Notes: generated by a model from the letters alone, not told the origin. Shown: positions 32,065-41,028, numbered from the stretch's first letter. The stretch is 64,000 nt of DNA from Enterocloster bolteae (GCF_002234575.2 NZ_CP022464.2:6506177-6570176), one strand, 5' to 3'. Made by a program: numbers and translations.

Positions 32065-33366
32065 ATGGCTGAATTCCAGGAACTAATCAAGAACTTTGAC
32101 CGCATCCGGGACTATATGCGCCAGTTTTACGTATATGGGTTTAAGGTAAGAAATGATTTCAGCGAAAAGAGCGCCAGAACCTACGACAATGAGCGCCGGC
32201 GTATTGAGAGCTGGCTCTCCCGGTATACAAAGTCCGATTACACCTCCAAGGGAAAGCATGTCTACATCAATGTGGACAGCAAGACCATTCCCCAGAATCC
32301 CCTGTACGCTGCCTGGAAGTCCAAAAGCTTTACAGACAACGACCTGATGCTCCATTTCTTCATCCTGGACCTTTTATGGGACTGTCCGGAGGGCATGTCA
32401 TCCAACACAGTGACCGACCTTATATCCCACAACTACGGGGTAGTTTTCGACACCCAGACCGTGCGACTGAAGCTGAAGGAATACGAAACCCTCGGTATAC
32501 TGGTATCCCATAAGGACGGCAAGACCCTGTCCTACGCGCTTGCTCCTCTCATGCCCATGGAAACAGAACCGCAGTGTGTAAATTCCGGTGACATGGAACC
32601 GGATGGGACTGAGGAAGGGGAACAGAACCTGTGGCAGTGCCTCATGACAGCCGTGAAATACTTCCAGGAAGCCGCCCCCTTTGGCTGCATAGGCAGCACC
32701 ATCCTGGACCGTCAGGATGAATGTAATGACCTGTTCCAGTTCAAGCACCATTTTATCGTACATACACTGGAGGACGGCATACTGGCCGACATACTGACCG
32801 CTGTCCGTGAGAAACGCATGATTCGGTTTGAGAACAAAAGCAGCCGCAGCGGACAGGTTTCCACCCTGTCAGGAGTGCCCCTGAAGATATTTGTCAGCAC
32901 CCAGACCGGGCGCAGGTATCTGTGCCTGTATCTGCCGGAGCGCCGCCGCTTCAGCAACTCCCGCCTGGACTCCATTACCCGGGTGACCCTTCTGGAGCCA
33001 TGTGCATTTTATGAGGAAGTACTCCGTGATTTGGAAAAGAATAAGGAGAAATGCTGGGGCGTGTCCTTTGGAAGCGGTACAAGCCGTATGGAGGAGGTCT
33101 GCATCAAGCTCTATATAGACGAGGAAAAGGAACCCTACATCCTGAACCGTCTTTACCGTGAAGGAAGGGGCGGGGAAATTATGAAGATACGTGAAAACCA
33201 GTTTCTCTACACAGGTACATTTTTCGATACCAATGAAATGCTGTCCTGGGTCAAAACCTTTACAGGCCGTATCATGGACATACAGGGCACAAATATTTTT
33301 TCTATAGCCAAGGTAACCCGGGATTGGGAGAAGATGTATGAGATGTACTGCGGGAATGAGGAGTAG
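32065..33366 (+). CDS. WYL-domain transcriptional regulator 1
   Basis: 433 residues, start supported by AGGAGGGG 6 bases upstream. The N-terminal part has helical segments with KVRNDFSEKSARTYDNERRRIESWLSRY and a winged-helix-like region (NTVTDLISHNYGVVFDTQTVRLKLKEYETLGILV). The WYL core (about residues 235-320) includes ILADILTAVREKRMIRFENKSSRSGQ, GVPLKIFVSTQTGRRYLCLYLPERRRFSNSRLDSITRVTLL, followed by a C-terminal extension domain. WYL proteins bind nucleic-acid-derived ligands and regulate defence and repair genes. First of a two-gene operon with a second WYL protein, divergent from rtcB, so it probably controls the RNA-repair genes. Confidence 0.85.
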   Translation: MAEFQELIKNFDRIRDYMRQFYVYGFKVRNDFSEKSARTYDNERRRIESWLSRYTKSDYTSKGKHVYINVDSKTIPQNPLYAAWKSKSFTDNDLMLHFFILDLLWDCPEGMSSNTVTDLISHNYGVVFDTQTVRLKLKEYETLGILVSHKDGKTLSYALAPLMPMETEPQCVNSGDMEPDGTEEGEQNLWQCLMTAVKYFQEAAPFGCIGSTILDRQDECNDLFQFKHHFIVHTLEDGILADILTAVREKRMIRFENKSSRSGQVSTLSGVPLKIFVSTQTGRRYLCLYLPERRRFSNSRLDSITRVTLLEPCAFYEEVLRDLEKNKEKCWGVSFGSGTSRMEEVCIKLYIDEEKEPYILNRLYREGRGGEIMKIRENQFLYTGTFFDTNEMLSWVKTFTGRIMDIQGTNIFSIAKVTRDWEKMYEMYCGNEE

Positions 33367-33372
33367 GATGCC

Positions 33373-34362
33373 ATGGAATTATTTCACAAAATATACAGCT
33401 GTTATTACAATGTGGTCCGCCACATACTGGATGAAGCAGGTCACAGCCCCATAACCAGGCAGGATATGGAGGATATATGCCGCGCTTACGGTTTCCAGGA
33501 AAGCGCCCTGTCCATCATCCCCAAACTGACGGACAGCACATGGGCCCTTCTGGAAGAACAGGACAAACATACCTTTACGTCCCGTCTGGGCCATGCTGTT
33601 CCTGCGCTCCCTCTCACGAACCTCCAGAAAGCATGGCTGAAATCCCTGATACAGGACCCCCGTTTCCAACTGTTTTTCACAGACAGGCAGTTAGAACTTC
33701 TGGCCGGGGAATGGGACGGTCTGCCCTCCCTTTACCATGAGGACGACTTTTACTACTATGACCGCTACAGGGACGGGGATTCCTATGATTCCCCCTCCTA
33801 CAGGAAGCATTTTCAGGCTATACTTAAAGCAATTCGGGAGGAACGCGTTCTTCTGGTTGCCTATGAGGGAAAACACGGCCGTGTCCACTCCTTTGAGACC
33901 GCGCCTTACCAGCTTCAGTATTCCTCCAAGGATGACAAGTTCCGGCTCTGCTGTCTCCAGCTCCACCGGAATACGTTCAGCCGCAGCACCATACTTAATC
34001 TGGCACGCATAAAGGACTGCCACGTAACCTCAAAGTCATGCCCACCAGACCTTGAATCCCGCTGTTTTGAACCCATCCAAAAGGCCTCGGAACCAGTGGT
34101 TCTTAAAATCAGCGGGGAACGCAACTCCCTGGAACGGTGCATGCTGCATTTTGCCAACTATGAAAAGCATACGGAATATGACGCGGAAATGAAATGCTGG
34201 ATCTGTTCCATCCACTATGATTTGGCAGATGAGACAGAACTTCTCATAGATATTCTGTCCTTTGGCCCTGTGGTCCGGGTAGTTGGCCCTTCGTCCTTTG
34301 TACGGCAGATCCGCAAACGGGTAAAAAGGCAGCATGAGCTGTTTTACAGCGAGATTACATAG
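33373..34362 (+). CDS. WYL-domain transcriptional regulator 2
   Basis: 329 residues, 6 bases after WYL regulator 1, so translationally coupled. The N-terminal 130 residues are helical (MELFHKIYSCYYNVVRHILDEAG...PITRQDMEDICRAYGF) with no obvious classical winged helix. The WYL-like core (about 140-215) carries HFQAILKAIREERVLLVAYEGKHGRVHSFETAPYQLQYSSKDDKFRLCCLQLHRNTFSRSTILNLARIKDCHV, followed by a C-terminal WCX-like region ending RQIRKRVKRQHELFYSEIT. It lacks an evident DNA-binding head, so it may act as partner of regulator 1. It ends at a tandem repeat followed by a strong terminator. Confidence 0.8.
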   Translation: MELFHKIYSCYYNVVRHILDEAGHSPITRQDMEDICRAYGFQESALSIIPKLTDSTWALLEEQDKHTFTSRLGHAVPALPLTNLQKAWLKSLIQDPRFQLFFTDRQLELLAGEWDGLPSLYHEDDFYYYDRYRDGDSYDSPSYRKHFQAILKAIREERVLLVAYEGKHGRVHSFETAPYQLQYSSKDDKFRLCCLQLHRNTFSRSTILNLARIKDCHVTSKSCPPDLESRCFEPIQKASEPVVLKISGERNSLERCMLHFANYEKHTEYDAEMKCWICSIHYDLADETELLIDILSFGPVVRVVGPSSFVRQIRKRVKRQHELFYSEIT

Positions 34363-34391
34363 GGTACGCCGGGTGACTGCAGAAACCACAG

Positions 34392-34465
34392 CAGCGCTTC
34401 CTGCCTCAGCGCCCCCTGCCCCAGCACCTCCTTCCCCAACGCCTCCTCCCCAGCGCCTCCTGCCC
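34392..34465. repeat. 15-bp tandem repeat, five units
   Basis: Five head-to-tail copies of cagcgcctcctgccc (34392-34406, 34407-34421, 34422-34436, 34437-34450, 34451-34465) with 1-4 substitutions and one 1-base deletion. The array begins 30 bases after the second WYL gene and lies before a terminator. It is pyrimidine-rich on the + strand. Confidence 0.85.
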
Positions 34466-34537
34466 AGCACAGGACAGGACTGCGCTCCGCACAAAAATAC
34501 GCTCCGCATAAAAACAGGAAAAAACAGGATAAATGAA

Positions 34538-34604
34538 AAAGATGCTGTATGGCTGTCCGGATATACCATAATACATCCGGACAGCCATACAGCATCTTTA
34601 TTTA
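34538..34604. terminator. Bidirectional terminator between WYL regulator 2 and the 86-aa gene
   Basis: A 25-bp perfect stem (34538-34562 with 34575-34599) and a 12-base loop, flanked by AAAAA on one side and TTTATTTA on the other. The convergent genes on both sides end here. Confidence 0.9.
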
Positions 34605-34605
34605 T

Positions 34606-34866
34606 CTATAGTTCCTTATTTTCCTCTAATCTGAGAATCAGATTCTTAACAAGCTCTTCCTTACTCTTAAATTCCGTCCTGACGCCAGTAATATACCGGA
34701 AAGCCTCCTCCCATTCGCTCATGGAATAGGATGACATGCTTACCGTGCGCACGGCATATATAATATCCTCTATATAAAACGGACTGTGGAGGTCCGAAAG
34801 GTACTGACAGCCGGAGAGATCCTGCAATCTGGCCAACAGCCCCCCCTGGGATTTATCTGGCATCAT
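34606..34866 (-). CDS. Small hypothetical protein (86 aa)
   Basis: Starts at 34866 or 34863 (tandem ATG codons) 6 bases after AGGAG. The sequence is helical and acidic, with YIEDIIYAVRTVSMSSYSMSEWEEAFRYITG in the middle and a Lys/Glu-rich end. I do not recognise the family. It is divergent from a small XRE-type regulator, 134 bases apart, which may control it. Confidence 0.65.
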   Translation of the reverse strand: MMPDKSQGGLLARLQDLSGCQYLSDLHSPFYIEDIIYAVRTVSMSSYSMSEWEEAFRYITGVRTEFKSKEELVKNLILRLEENKEL

Positions 34867-35000
34867 ATAAAACTCCTATTCTTCTTTCTGCATGTATATT
34901 TCCAATTTCTCCTGTGCAATCTATACATTGCAATTATATATGACATTTGTCGTAAAATCAAGGAAATGCAACCTATTTCTTGCATATTCCGGAGGAAGCC

Positions 35001-35261
35001 ATGGATCAAAAATTAAAGCAGGATTTAAGGATAGGGCCAAACATCCGAAAATACCGCATGCAGTCACATCTCACCCAGGATCAGGTCACTGCAAAGATGC
35101 AGCTGATGGGGATTAATATTTCACGCAGCATATATTCCCAGATAGAAAGCGGCACATATAATATACGAATCTCCGAGCTGGCAGCCATGAAGGAAATATT
35201 TAACATCAATTATGAATCTTTTTTTGATGGTATCATGCTGAACCACAGGGATAAACAATAA
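35001..35261 (+). CDS. Small XRE-family helix-turn-helix regulator
   Basis: 86 residues from MDQKLKQDLRIG; GGAGGAAGCC precedes this ATG. The HTH spans nearly the whole protein: IGPNIRKYRMQSHLTQDQVTAKMQLMGINISRSIYSQIESGTYNIRISELAAMKEIFNINYESFFDGI. It has no additional sensor domain. Divergent from the 86-residue hypothetical gene. Target unknown. Confidence 0.85.
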   Translation: MDQKLKQDLRIGPNIRKYRMQSHLTQDQVTAKMQLMGINISRSIYSQIESGTYNIRISELAAMKEIFNINYESFFDGIMLNHRDKQ

Positions 35262-35272
35262 CAAAACAATAT

Positions 35273-35308
35273 GAACAGGCCGCCTGTCAAACGACAGACG
35301 GCCTGTTC
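35273..35308 (-). terminator. adhE terminator
   Basis: Stem gaacaggccgcctgtc / gacagacggcctgttc with one mismatch; on the - strand it is followed by ATATTGTTTTGTTATTG. It lies 43 bases past the adhE stop and also follows the convergent XRE gene. Confidence 0.7.
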
Positions 35309-35350
35309 CAAACACAAAGGATAAAGGTATTTACCCGCAATGGGTACGAA

Positions 35351-37963
35351 TTATTTACCGTAGTATGCTTTTAAATACATTTCTTTAATCTCACTCATAA
35401 GCGGATATCTTGGGTTAGCGCCGGTACACTGGTCATCAAATGCCTGCTCTACCATATCATCCAGCCTGTCTAAGAAGTCTTTTTCATCAACGCCGTAATC
35501 CTTGATGCAGGACTTGATACCAACAGTCCTCTTAAGCTCCTCAATCTTAACAATCAGCTTCTGAACTGCCTCAGCATCATCCTTGGCCTGGATTCCGCAG
35601 AACCTTGCGCACTCCGCATACCTTTCACGGGTATGTGGATACTGATACTGGGAGAAAGTACCCATCTTACGTGGATTCTCAGCTGCGTTGAAATCAACCA
35701 CCAGGGAAATCAGCAGAGCATTGGCAACACCGTGTGGCAGGTGATGGAATGCGCCCAGCTTATGAGCCATGGAGTGGCATACGCCCAGGAATGCATTGGC
35801 AAATGCCATACCAGCCATACAGGAAGCATCTGCCATCTTCTGACGTGCCTCAACATTTGTAGGCTCATTGTAAGCGGTTGGAAGGTAATCAAATACGTTC
35901 TTCATGGCCTTAAGCGCAAGGCCGTCTGTATAGTCGGTTGCCATGACGGATGCATATGCCTCCAGTGCATGGGTCAGTACGTCAACGCCGGATGCGCTGG
36001 TCAGTCCTCTTGGCTGGCTCATCATATTGTCAGTATCAACAATTGCCATATTAGGCAGCAGCGCGTAATCTGCCAGAGGATACTTGATACCGGTCTCCTG
36101 GTCTGTGATAACGGCGAAAGGAGTAACCTCGGAACCTGTACCGGAAGAAGTAGGAACAGCAATGAAATATGCTTTCTCGCCCATCTTCGGGAAGGTATAT
36201 ACACGTTTCCTGATATCAATGAAACGCATAGCCATATCCATGAAATCCACTTCCGGATGCTCATACAGCACCCACATAATCTTACCTGCGTCCATAGCAG
36301 AACCGCCGCCCATGGCCAGGATTACATCCGGCTCAAATTCTCTCATAAGCTTGGCGCCGGCCTGTGCATTAGCCAGTGTTGGGTCAGGCTGTACATCGGA
36401 GAATACAGTATATGTGATTCCCATTTCATTGAGACGGTCTGTAATGGCATGGGTGTATCCGTTCTTATACAGGAAGGAGTCTGTTACGATGAACGCCCTC
36501 TTCTTGCCTAAAACATCCTTCAGCTCTTGTAATGCTACAGGCAGACAGCCTTTCTTAAAGTAAACCTTCTCAGGTGCACGGAACCACAGCATGTTCTCTC
36601 TCCTTTCAGCAACGGTCTTAATATTCAGTAAGTGCTTAACTCCAACATTCTCAGATACGGAGTTGCCGCCCCAGGAACCGCAGCCCAGTGTTAAGGACGG
36701 AGCTAACTTGAAGTTATACAGGTCACCGATACCGCCGTGGGAAGAAGGAGTGTTGATTACGATACGGCAGGTCTTCATTCTTGCTGCATGCTTTAAAATC
36801 TTCTCTTCTTCATTTACATTCACATACAGGGATGAGGTATGGCCGTAGCCTCCGTCTGCCACCAGACGCTCTGCCTTATCCAGAGCCTCGTCAAACGTCT
36901 TAGCCTTGTACATAGCCAGTACAGGAGACAGTTTCTCATGGGCAAACTCTTCGCTGATATCCACAGACTCAACTTCGCCAATCAGAATCTTGGTATCCTC
37001 CGGAACCTCAACGCCTGCCAGCTTGGCAATGGTTGCTGCCTTCTGTCCCACAATCTTGGCGTTCAGGGCGCCGTTAACAATGATGGTCTTGCGCACCTTA
37101 TCAATCTCGCCCGGCTTTAAGAAATAGCAGCCTCTGTATTCAAATTCTTTTCTTACTTCGCTGTAAATGGATTCCATGACTGTCACGGACTGCTCGGAAG
37201 CACAAATCATACCGTTGTCAAATGTCTTGGAATGAATGATGGAGTTAACCGCCATCTTAATATCTGCTGTGTCGTCGATGATAACCGGTGTATTGCCGGC
37301 GCCAACGCCCAGAGCAGGCTTTCCTGAAGAATAAGCAGCCTTAACCATGCCGGGACCGCCTGTTGCCAGAATCAGATCCGCATCCCTCATAACCTCATTG
37401 GTCAGTTCCAGTGAAGGAACATCAATCCATCCGATAATGCCCTCCGGTGCGCCGGCCTTCACTGCCGCGTCCAGAACCACCTTGGCCGCTGCGATAGTAC
37501 AGTTCTTAGCACGGGGATGTGGGGAAATGATGATTGCGTTCCGTGTCTTTAAGGCAATCAGTGTCTTAAAGATAGCTGTGGAAGTAGGATTAGTGGTAGG
37601 AATAACAGCTGCAATCAGACCGATTGGCTCGGCAATTTTCTTAATGCCGTATTCCTTATCTTCCTCAATCACACCAACTGTCTTGGTATCCTTGTATGCG
37701 TTATAGATATACTCTGCAGCGTAGTTGTTTTTGATGACCTTATCTTCAACCACGCCCATGCCGGTCTCTTCTACTGCCATCTTTGCAAGTGGAAGACGCA
37801 TCTTGTCGGCTGCGCTTGCTGCTGCAAAAAAGATTTTGTCTACCTGCTCCTGTGTAAAGGTAGAAAAAGCTTTCTGCGCTTCGCGCATTGCATTCATTTT
37901 TGCATTCAGTCCGTCTACGCTGTCAATGATTTCCGGAACAACCTGCTCGATTTTCTTTGCCAT
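35351..37963 (-). CDS. adhE: Bifunctional acetaldehyde-CoA / alcohol dehydrogenase
   Basis: Reduces acetyl-CoA to acetaldehyde and then ethanol, regenerating NAD+ twice in fermentation. 870 residues from MAKKIEQVVPE; GGAGG lies 8 bases before this ATG. Residues about 1-440 are the CoA-acylating aldehyde dehydrogenase with the catalytic cysteine in DNGMICASEQS. A short linker leads to the iron-dependent alcohol dehydrogenase (about 450-870) with MGGGSAMDAGKIMW and the iron histidines in CHSMAHKLGAFHHLPHG. Full length, no break. A near-perfect Rex box upstream suggests repression when NADH is low. An insertion sequence begins about 260 bases upstream. Confidence 0.96.
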   Translation of the reverse strand: MAKKIEQVVPEIIDSVDGLNAKMNAMREAQKAFSTFTQEQVDKIFFAAASAADKMRLPLAKMAVEETGMGVVEDKVIKNNYAAEYIYNAYKDTKTVGVIEEDKEYGIKKIAEPIGLIAAVIPTTNPTSTAIFKTLIALKTRNAIIISPHPRAKNCTIAAAKVVLDAAVKAGAPEGIIGWIDVPSLELTNEVMRDADLILATGGPGMVKAAYSSGKPALGVGAGNTPVIIDDTADIKMAVNSIIHSKTFDNGMICASEQSVTVMESIYSEVRKEFEYRGCYFLKPGEIDKVRKTIIVNGALNAKIVGQKAATIAKLAGVEVPEDTKILIGEVESVDISEEFAHEKLSPVLAMYKAKTFDEALDKAERLVADGGYGHTSSLYVNVNEEEKILKHAARMKTCRIVINTPSSHGGIGDLYNFKLAPSLTLGCGSWGGNSVSENVGVKHLLNIKTVAERRENMLWFRAPEKVYFKKGCLPVALQELKDVLGKKRAFIVTDSFLYKNGYTHAITDRLNEMGITYTVFSDVQPDPTLANAQAGAKLMREFEPDVILAMGGGSAMDAGKIMWVLYEHPEVDFMDMAMRFIDIRKRVYTFPKMGEKAYFIAVPTSSGTGSEVTPFAVITDQETGIKYPLADYALLPNMAIVDTDNMMSQPRGLTSASGVDVLTHALEAYASVMATDYTDGLALKAMKNVFDYLPTAYNEPTNVEARQKMADASCMAGMAFANAFLGVCHSMAHKLGAFHHLPHGVANALLISLVVDFNAAENPRKMGTFSQYQYPHTRERYAECARFCGIQAKDDAEAVQKLIVKIEELKRTVGIKSCIKDYGVDEKDFLDRLDDMVEQAFDDQCTGANPRYPLMSEIKEMYLKAYYGK

Positions 37964-38053
37964 TTCCTTATCCTCCATTTTCCTTGTGTTTGAATCAGTA
38001 CATTTAGGCTGTACCTGCCTGTCAAGTCATTTTAAATTGTTACTCAATTGCTA

Positions 38054-38071
38054 TTGATAATTAATTAACAA
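38054..38071. promoter_or_regulatory. Rex-like redox operator upstream of adhE
   Basis: On the - strand TTGTTAATTAATTATCAA matches the TTGTTAA-N4-TTAACAA Rex consensus at 13 of 14 fixed positions. It lies about 90 bases before the adhE start codon. Rex control of adhE is well established in Clostridia; here it is inferred from the site. Confidence 0.65.
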
Positions 38072-38177
38072 TCTCACTGTTTGCATTATAAACCTTCGTT
38101 AAAAAAATGTCAATATATAAATGAAAGATTTTATAATTTTTTTTAGGGGGGAACCAGGGCAATCCTCAGACAAGAAA

Positions 38178-38211
38178 ACAGCTATCCCCTATTGCCATAG
38201 AAGATAGCTGT
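38178..38211 (-). terminator. Hairpin beside IS copy 2, probable original metK terminator
   Basis: Stem acagctatc / gatagctgt with a 16-base loop, followed on the - strand by TTTTCTTG. It is now separated from metK by the insertion sequence, whose left duplication starts 4 bases from the stem. Confidence 0.55.
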
Positions 38212-38222
38212 AACTAAAAATC

Positions 38223-39682
38223 GGTTCTATACTGAATGTTGGGGTGTGCTGAAAAGCACACTTCCAACATTCTTTTCGTTGTAATAAAATACATCTATAA
38301 GAAGCCTCCTAAACACATTATCCCGACCAAAGTTTAATGTTACGGAGGTGACCCCTTATAGATGTACCCTAATTATACCAAGGCCTTCCTTAACTTGGAA
38401 GGTGTTTTTATTAAAAAAGTGGTTCAGGCAGACTCTTTCATTAAAATTTTCATCCAGTCCCAACCGGTAGAACAGACTTGTCCCTGCTGTGGGGCTAAAA
38501 CTAAACGGATTCATGATTACCGTTTACAAGAAGTCCAGGACATTCCCTTACTGGGAAAACAAGTAATCCTGCTCCTTCGCAAACGCCGCTACCTCTGCCC
38601 ATACTGCCGCAAACGGTTCACGGAACCCTATTCGTTCCTCCCCAGCTACCACCGCAGGACCCGCAGACTGGCATTTTACATTGTCTCCCTGCTCCGGCAG
38701 ACCTTTTCCTTAAAACAGATTGCAGAGCTTACCGGTGTTTCCGTCCAGACGGTCTGCCGCCTTCTGGACACGATTTGCTATCCTCCGCCTGACCAGCTTC
38801 CACAAGCGCTTTCCATTGACGAATTCAAAGGCAATGCTTCTACCGGTAAATATCAGTGCATTCTGGTTGATCCGAAAAAGCGCCGGATCCTCGACATTCT
38901 CCCGGATCGGACCCAGAGCCATCTGGCTGATTATTGGCGGAACATTCCCAGGAAAGAACGCCTGAAGGTAAAGTTCTTCGTCTGCGATATGTGGCGCCCC
39001 TACACCGAACTTGCACAGACCTTCTTTCCAAACGCTACAATCATCGTGGATAAATATCATTTCATCCGGCAGATGACATGGGCGATTGAAAATGTACGCA
39101 AACGGCTGCAGCGCTCCATGCCGGTTTCTCTGCGTAAGTATTATAAACGCAGCCGGAAACTCATTCTGACCCGCTATAAAAAGCTGAAAGATGAGAACAA
39201 ACAGGCCTGTGATTTAATGCTTCACTATAGCGAGGATCTGCGTCTGGCACACCGCATGAAAGAGTGGTTTTATGATATCTGCCAGATGGAAGCGTATCGT
39301 CAGCAGCAGAGGGAATTTGATGACTGGATTGCGAATGCACAGAGCTGTGGGATCAAGGAATTTGAGGCCTGTGCTAAGACCTACAGGGCCTGGCGAAAAG
39401 AAATTCTGAATGCCTTTAAATACGGGTTGACAAATGGTCCCACAGAAGGATTTAACAACAAGATAAAGGTATTAAAACGGAGCAGCTACGGAATCCGGAA
39501 TTTCAAACGGTTCCGAACCCGGATACTTCACTGTACATCATAGGATAAAAAGGTCGGTAATGCGGAGGCTTATTTGGCATGCCCAAAATCAGTAAAACCT
39601 GGAACTAAACATAAAAAGGGCCCTTTTCATAGAATTGGGGCGGGATTTTAACAAATCCCACCCCAACTATTGACAAAGAGCC
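38223..39682 (+). mobile_element. ISL3-family insertion sequence, copy 2 (1460 bp)
   Basis: Same length, ends and internal hairpins as copy 1 and almost identical in sequence; differences seen are scattered single bases, for example in the leader (cacattatcccgacc versus cgcattatcccaacc) and a few in the transposase gene. It is inserted between metK and adhE in the same + orientation as copy 1. Confidence 0.92.
38362..39543 (+). CDS. ISL3-family transposase (second copy)
   Basis: 393 residues, identical to the first copy except for proline instead of serine near residue 89 (TEPYSF). The zinc-binding cysteines, HTH and DDE residues are all intact. Same leader and start codon arrangement as copy 1. 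Both copies read toward the right end of the window, opposite to the flanking host genes. Confidence 0.93.
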   Translation: MYPNYTKAFLNLEGVFIKKVVQADSFIKIFIQSQPVEQTCPCCGAKTKRIHDYRLQEVQDIPLLGKQVILLLRKRRYLCPYCRKRFTEPYSFLPSYHRRTRRLAFYIVSLLRQTFSLKQIAELTGVSVQTVCRLLDTICYPPPDQLPQALSIDEFKGNASTGKYQCILVDPKKRRILDILPDRTQSHLADYWRNIPRKERLKVKFFVCDMWRPYTELAQTFFPNATIIVDKYHFIRQMTWAIENVRKRLQRSMPVSLRKYYKRSRKLILTRYKKLKDENKQACDLMLHYSEDLRLAHRMKEWFYDICQMEAYRQQQREFDDWIANAQSCGIKEFEACAKTYRAWRKEILNAFKYGLTNGPTEGFNNKIKVLKRSSYGIRNFKRFRTRILHCTS

Positions 39683-39781
39683 TAAAAATCAAACATATTC
39701 CGAAGCTCTAATCATTGACTCAACCGAAATCCTTTGATTACTTATTAAAATAGGGGGTTCAGTCAAATCTTAAGCGCCTTC

Positions 39782-40969
39782 CTATAGATAACTTTTTAAC
39801 AATTCAACCTTATCCAGTCTCTCCCAAGGCAGGTCCAAATCATTGCGGCCAAAGTGACCATAAGCAGCTGTCTGCTTATAAATCGGGCGGCGCAGGTCCA
39901 GCATCTTAATGATTCCGGCCGGACGGAGATCAAAATTGGAACGGATAATGTCCACCAGCTTCTCATTGCTCAATTTACCGGTTCCGTAGGTATCCACCAT
40001 GATGGAGGTAGGGTGAGCAACACCAATGGCATAGGACAGCTGAATCTCGCACTTGTCAGCCAGACCGGCCGCCACGATGTTCTTAGCAACATAGCGGGCA
40101 GCATATGCAGCAGATCTGTCTACCTTGGTGCAGTCCTTTCCGGAGAATGCGCCGCCGCCGTGGCGCGCATAACCGCCGTAGGTATCAACGATTATTTTAC
40201 GTCCTGTCAGACCGCTGTCTCCCTGAGGTCCGCCGATAACAAAACGTCCTGTAGGGTTGATGAAAAACTTTGTGTTCCCATCAATCATATGCTGAGGAAG
40301 TATCTCGTCAAAGATGTATTTTTTCACATCCGCATGAATCTGTTCCTGGGTCACGCTCTCATCATGCTGTGTGGACAATACCACAGCATCCAGGCGGACC
40401 GGCTTGTCATTTTCATCATACTCCACAGTTACCTGGCTCTTGCCGTCCGGACGCAGGTACTTAAGCGTACCGTTCTTGCGGACTTCCGTAAGACGCTTAG
40501 CCAGCTTGTGGGCCAGGGAAATGGGATACGGCATAAATTCTTCTGTCTCATTGGTGGCAAAACCGAACATCATGCCCTGATCCCCTGCTCCGATAGCATC
40601 CAGTTCCTGGTCAGACATCTTGTTTTCCTTTGCCTCTAACGCCTTATTCACTCCCAGCGCAATATCCTGGGACTGCTCGTCAATGGCTGTGATAACACCG
40701 CAGGTATCGCAGTCAAAGCCGTATTTGGCACGGTCATAGCCAATCTCACGCACCGTCTCGCGCACCAGCTTCTGGATGTCCACATAAGCGTTGGTGGTTA
40801 TCTCTCCCATAACCAGAACCAGTCCTGTTGTGGTGGCTGTCTCACATGCCACGCGGCTCATTGGATCCTGCTCCATCAGAGCATCCAGGATTGCGTCGGA
40901 TATAGCATCGCACATTTTGTCCGGATGCCCTTCTGTTACGGACTCAGATGTAAAAAGTCTTCTCTCCAT
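39782..40969 (-). CDS. metK: S-adenosylmethionine synthetase
   Basis: Makes SAM from methionine and ATP. 395 residues from MERRLFTSESVTEGHPDKMCD; AAGGAG lies 9 bases upstream and the frame above is the riboswitch expression platform. Signature segments: GHPDK, GAGDQGMMFGFATNET, and the P-loop-like GGGAFSGKDCTKVDRSAAYAARYVAKNIVAAGLA. Length is standard. It is controlled by a SAM-I riboswitch with its own promoter; the original terminator appears displaced by IS copy 2. Confidence 0.97.
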   Translation of the reverse strand: MERRLFTSESVTEGHPDKMCDAISDAILDALMEQDPMSRVACETATTTGLVLVMGEITTNAYVDIQKLVRETVREIGYDRAKYGFDCDTCGVITAIDEQSQDIALGVNKALEAKENKMSDQELDAIGAGDQGMMFGFATNETEEFMPYPISLAHKLAKRLTEVRKNGTLKYLRPDGKSQVTVEYDENDKPVRLDAVVLSTQHDESVTQEQIHADVKKYIFDEILPQHMIDGNTKFFINPTGRFVIGGPQGDSGLTGRKIIVDTYGGYARHGGGAFSGKDCTKVDRSAAYAARYVAKNIVAAGLADKCEIQLSYAIGVAHPTSIMVDTYGTGKLSNEKLVDIIRSNFDLRPAGIIKMLDLRRPIYKQTAAYGHFGRNDLDLPWERLDKVELLKSYL

Positions 40970-41028
40970 TTTAATCTCTCCTTCTTTCAGATAAATGATT
41001 AATAGCAGCTGTAACATCAACCATTTAC

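Larger units (their letters stand above)
38215..39690. repeat. 8-bp target-site duplication around IS copy 2
   Basis: TAAAAATC occurs at 38215-38222 and 39683-39690. It shares AAAAATC with the duplication of copy 1. Confidence 0.9.

Noticed and set aside
28233..34362. A Ro60 (TROVE/vWA) partner gene for the Y-RNA candidate
   Set aside because: I looked through every gene of the island and the rest of the window; none has this architecture. A partner could lie elsewhere in the genome.
34334..34729. + strand frame of 131 residues and - strand Ala/Gly-rich frames
   Set aside because: They cross the 15-bp repeat and the long terminator hairpin.
35633..36511. 292-residue + strand frame
   Set aside because: Antisense to the well-conserved adhE; no recognisable protein or ribosome site.
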